Shown here one piece after another: positions 14,379 to 15,889 of a DNA stretch of 15,889 nucleotides. The position numbers and the translations under genes were made by a program. The notes beneath the pieces were generated by a model. That model made no database searches, was not told the DNA's origin, and saw only the letters and a program-made list of their open reading frames with translations. Source of the DNA: an uncultured Flavobacterium sp. (GTDB lineage Bacteria; Bacteroidota; Bacteroidia; Flavobacteriales; Flavobacteriaceae); contig CAMLKV010000009.1 in NCBI GenBank assembly GCA_946480635.1, forward strand, positions 1 to 15,889, given 5' to 3'. Positions within the stretch are counted from its first letter, which is position 1. Each line of letters begins with the position of its first letter.

Positions 14379-15383
14379 ATGGAAGAAAATACAGCGACTT
14401 TAGATATTAGAGCCATTAATGAAAAAATTGAACGCGAGAGTGCTTTTATAGATCTTCTTACAATGGAGATGAACAAAGTAATTGTGGGTCAAAAACACAT
14501 GATTGAACGTTTACTTATTGGTCTCCTAGGTCAAGGTCATATTTTACTTGAAGGAGTACCAGGATTAGCAAAAACTTTAGCCATCAATACTTTGTCGCAA
14601 GCAGTTCATGGTAGTTTTAGCCGTATTCAGTTTACACCAGATTTATTACCTGCAGACGTTGTGGGTACTATGATTTATAATATTAAGCAAAACGAATTCA
14701 CGATAAAAAAGGGACCAATCTTTGCTAATTTCGTTCTTGCTGATGAGATTAACCGTGCTCCTGCAAAAGTACAATCAGCACTTTTGGAGGCGATGCAGGA
14801 AAAACAAGTTACCATTGGTGACACCACTTTTAAGCTAGAAAAACCTTTCCTAGTATTGGCAACTCAAAATCCAGTTGAGCAAGAAGGAACATATCCGTTA
14901 CCAGAAGCTCAGGTTGACCGTTTTATGCTTAAAACAGTTATCGATTATCCTAAAATGGAAGACGAGCGTTTAGTAATTCGCCAAAATTTAAATGGAGGTT
15001 TTGAAAAAGTAAAGCCTGTTGTATCAATCGAGCAAATTTTGCGTGCTCAGGAAGCAGTTCGAGAGGTTTACATGGACGAGAAAATTGAAAAATATATTCT
15101 TGATATTATTTTCGCTACACGTTATCCGGAAAAATATAAACTGGATTCTTTAAAACCATTAATCAGTTTTGGTGCATCACCGCGTGGAAGTATCAACTTA
15201 GCAAATGCAGCTAAATGTTACGCTTTTATCAAACGTCGTGGTTATGTAATTCCTGAAGATGTTCGTGCTGTTGTACATGATGTATTACGTCACCGTATTG
15301 GAATTACTTACGAAGCTGAGGCAGAAAATATCACTTCTGTAGAAATCATTAATAAGATTGTAAACGAAATCGAAGTACCATAG
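14379..15383 (+). CDS. MoxR-family AAA+ ATPase
   Basis: 334 residues. The AAA_3 core has a MoxR-type Walker A, GVPGLAKT (59-66), Walker B FVLADE (118-123) followed by INRAP, sensor 1 Asn164 in LATQNPVEQEG, a conserved Arg in PEAQVDRF (Arg181), and a sensor 2-type motif GASPRGSINL near residue 265 in the lid domain. MoxR ATPases act as chaperones for assembly or activation of metal-containing or VWA-domain proteins. In Bacteroidetes the gene heads a cluster with a DUF58 protein and VWA-domain Bat proteins linked to oxidative-stress tolerance, and a DUF58 gene follows here. A weak promoter candidate is TTG at 14328-14330, 20 bases, then TAATTTCA at 14351-14358. The intergenic spacer to the next gene holds a heptamer repeat, which is unusual for an operon. 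Confidence 0.95.
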   Translation: MEENTATLDIRAINEKIERESAFIDLLTMEMNKVIVGQKHMIERLLIGLLGQGHILLEGVPGLAKTLAINTLSQAVHGSFSRIQFTPDLLPADVVGTMIYNIKQNEFTIKKGPIFANFVLADEINRAPAKVQSALLEAMQEKQVTIGDTTFKLEKPFLVLATQNPVEQEGTYPLPEAQVDRFMLKTVIDYPKMEDERLVIRQNLNGGFEKVKPVVSIEQILRAQEAVREVYMDEKIEKYILDIIFATRYPEKYKLDSLKPLISFGASPRGSINLANAAKCYAFIKRRGYVIPEDVRAVVHDVLRHRIGITYEAEAENITSVEIINKIVNEIEVP

Positions 15384-15386
15384 AAA

Positions 15387-15445
15387 GTGATTAGTCAAAA
15401 GCCATTAGCCACGAGTGCTATTGCCTATTGCCTATTGCCTATTGC
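15387..15445. repeat. Heptanucleotide tandem repeat between moxR and the DUF58 gene
   Basis: Four exact copies of CTATTGC occupy 15418-15445. They are preceded at 15387-15414 by four looser 7-base units (GTGATTA, GTCAAAA, GCCATTA, GCCACGA) that keep the same period and look like diverged copies. The array fills most of the 71-base gap between the moxR stop and the DUF58 ATG, ending 9 bases before that ATG. Arrays of this kind change copy number by slippage. Confidence 0.85.
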
Positions 15446-15454
15446 CCTTAGAAT

Positions 15455-15889
15455 ATGGAAACCAAAGATTTACTTAAAAAAGTTCGTAAAATAGAGATAA
15501 AGACCCGAAGACTGAGCGATCATATCTTCTCGGGAGAATATCATACATCCTTTAAAGGACGAGGAATGACTTTTTCGGAAGTGCGCCAGTACCAGTTTGG
15601 TGATGATGTGCGTGCAATCGATTGGAACGTTACTGCTCGCTATAACGAACCATATGTAAAAGTTTTTGAAGAAGAACGTGAATTAACCATGATGCTCATG
15701 GTTGATATTTCAGGTTCCGAAAGTTTTGGTACTAAAAGTCAATTAAAAAGTGAAATCGTAACCGAAATTGCTGCAACTCTGGCCTTTTCTGCGACTCAAA
15801 ACAATGATAAAATTGGGTTGATTTTATTTTCAGATCAAATCGAATTATATATTCCTCCTAAAAAAGGAAAATCGCATGTGTTGAGAATC
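15455..15889 (+). CDS. DUF58 domain protein, 3' partial
   Basis: ATG at 15455 opens a frame that stays open to the window edge (145 codons, the reading frame ends exactly at 15889). The N-terminal ~75 residues contain the DUF58 signature: SGEYHTSFKGRGMTFSEVRQ, then FGDDVRAIDWNVTAR and PYVKVFEEERE. The next strand, MMLMVDISGSESFG, carries a DxSxS metal-ion-dependent adhesion site as in VWA domains. A helix (LKSEIVTEIAATLAFSATQN) and the strand KIGLILFSD follow. DUF58 proteins are usually about 290 residues in this group, so half is missing. No transmembrane segment is visible. It follows the MoxR gene, its usual partner, and the two are probably co-transcribed; the ATPase is thought to act on VWA-like partners such as this one. 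Confidence 0.93.
   Translation, partial: METKDLLKKVRKIEIKTRRLSDHIFSGEYHTSFKGRGMTFSEVRQYQFGDDVRAIDWNVTARYNEPYVKVFEEERELTMMLMVDISGSESFGTKSQLKSEIVTEIAATLAFSATQNNDKIGLILFSDQIELYIPPKKGKSHVLRI

Noticed and set aside
15418..15445. CRISPR array
   Set aside because: The units are 7 bases long with no spacers and no cas genes are present; this is a simple tandem repeat.

Overview
The window is AT-rich and looks like a chromosomal segment of a Flavobacteriaceae bacterium, most likely Flavobacterium. The reasons are a type IX secretion (T9SS) cargo protein with a type A C-terminal sorting domain, lipoproteins with an acidic stretch right after the lipobox cysteine, Bacteroidetes-type -7 boxes (TAnnTTTG) instead of sigma-70 -10 boxes, few Shine-Dalgarno sequences, and a moxR/DUF58 pair of the Bacteroidetes 'bat' type. 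No insertion sequence, phage gene, tRNA, rRNA or CRISPR array is visible.

Layout. 1-1494: an ALDH7-type aldehyde dehydrogenase, cut at its 5' end, closed by a strong terminator. 1856-5614: a 1252-residue secreted, probably adhesin-like T9SS protein. 5644-5741: a hairpin terminator shared by convergent genes, followed directly by a compact GC-rich element that folds as a closed multi-helix RNA; from memory it resembles the flavobacterial Flavo-1 RNA motif. 7594-5743 (minus strand): a metallophosphatase, a small secreted DUF6646-like protein and a PhnA-domain protein. 7788-10841 (plus strand): a sensory module of a tiny lipoprotein, a TPR histidine kinase that itself has a lipobox, and a LuxR-type response regulator. 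10925-11236: a small two-helix membrane protein. 12403-11267 (minus): a solitary AlbA_2/Schlafen-type protein. 12476-13291: a DUF4382 lipoprotein. 14205-13336 (minus): an aldo/keto reductase. 14379-15889: a MoxR AAA+ ATPase and the start of a DUF58 protein, separated by a heptanucleotide tandem repeat.

How the parts work together. Two groups are clear functional units: the kinase/regulator pair with its lipoprotein (signal perception across the envelope) and the moxR-DUF58 pair (chaperone-like ATPase with a VWA-like partner). The rest are single metabolic or envelope genes. The least explained signals are non-coding: the structured RNA-like element at 5674-5741, a three-half-site TTGTGA cluster over the kinase start codon, an 11-bp perfect hairpin overlapping a promoter box in front of the small lipoprotein, and the heptamer array between moxR and the DUF58 gene. 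I found no convincing evidence for a wholly new multi-gene system. The RNA element and the lipoprotein/kinase module are the best places to look.
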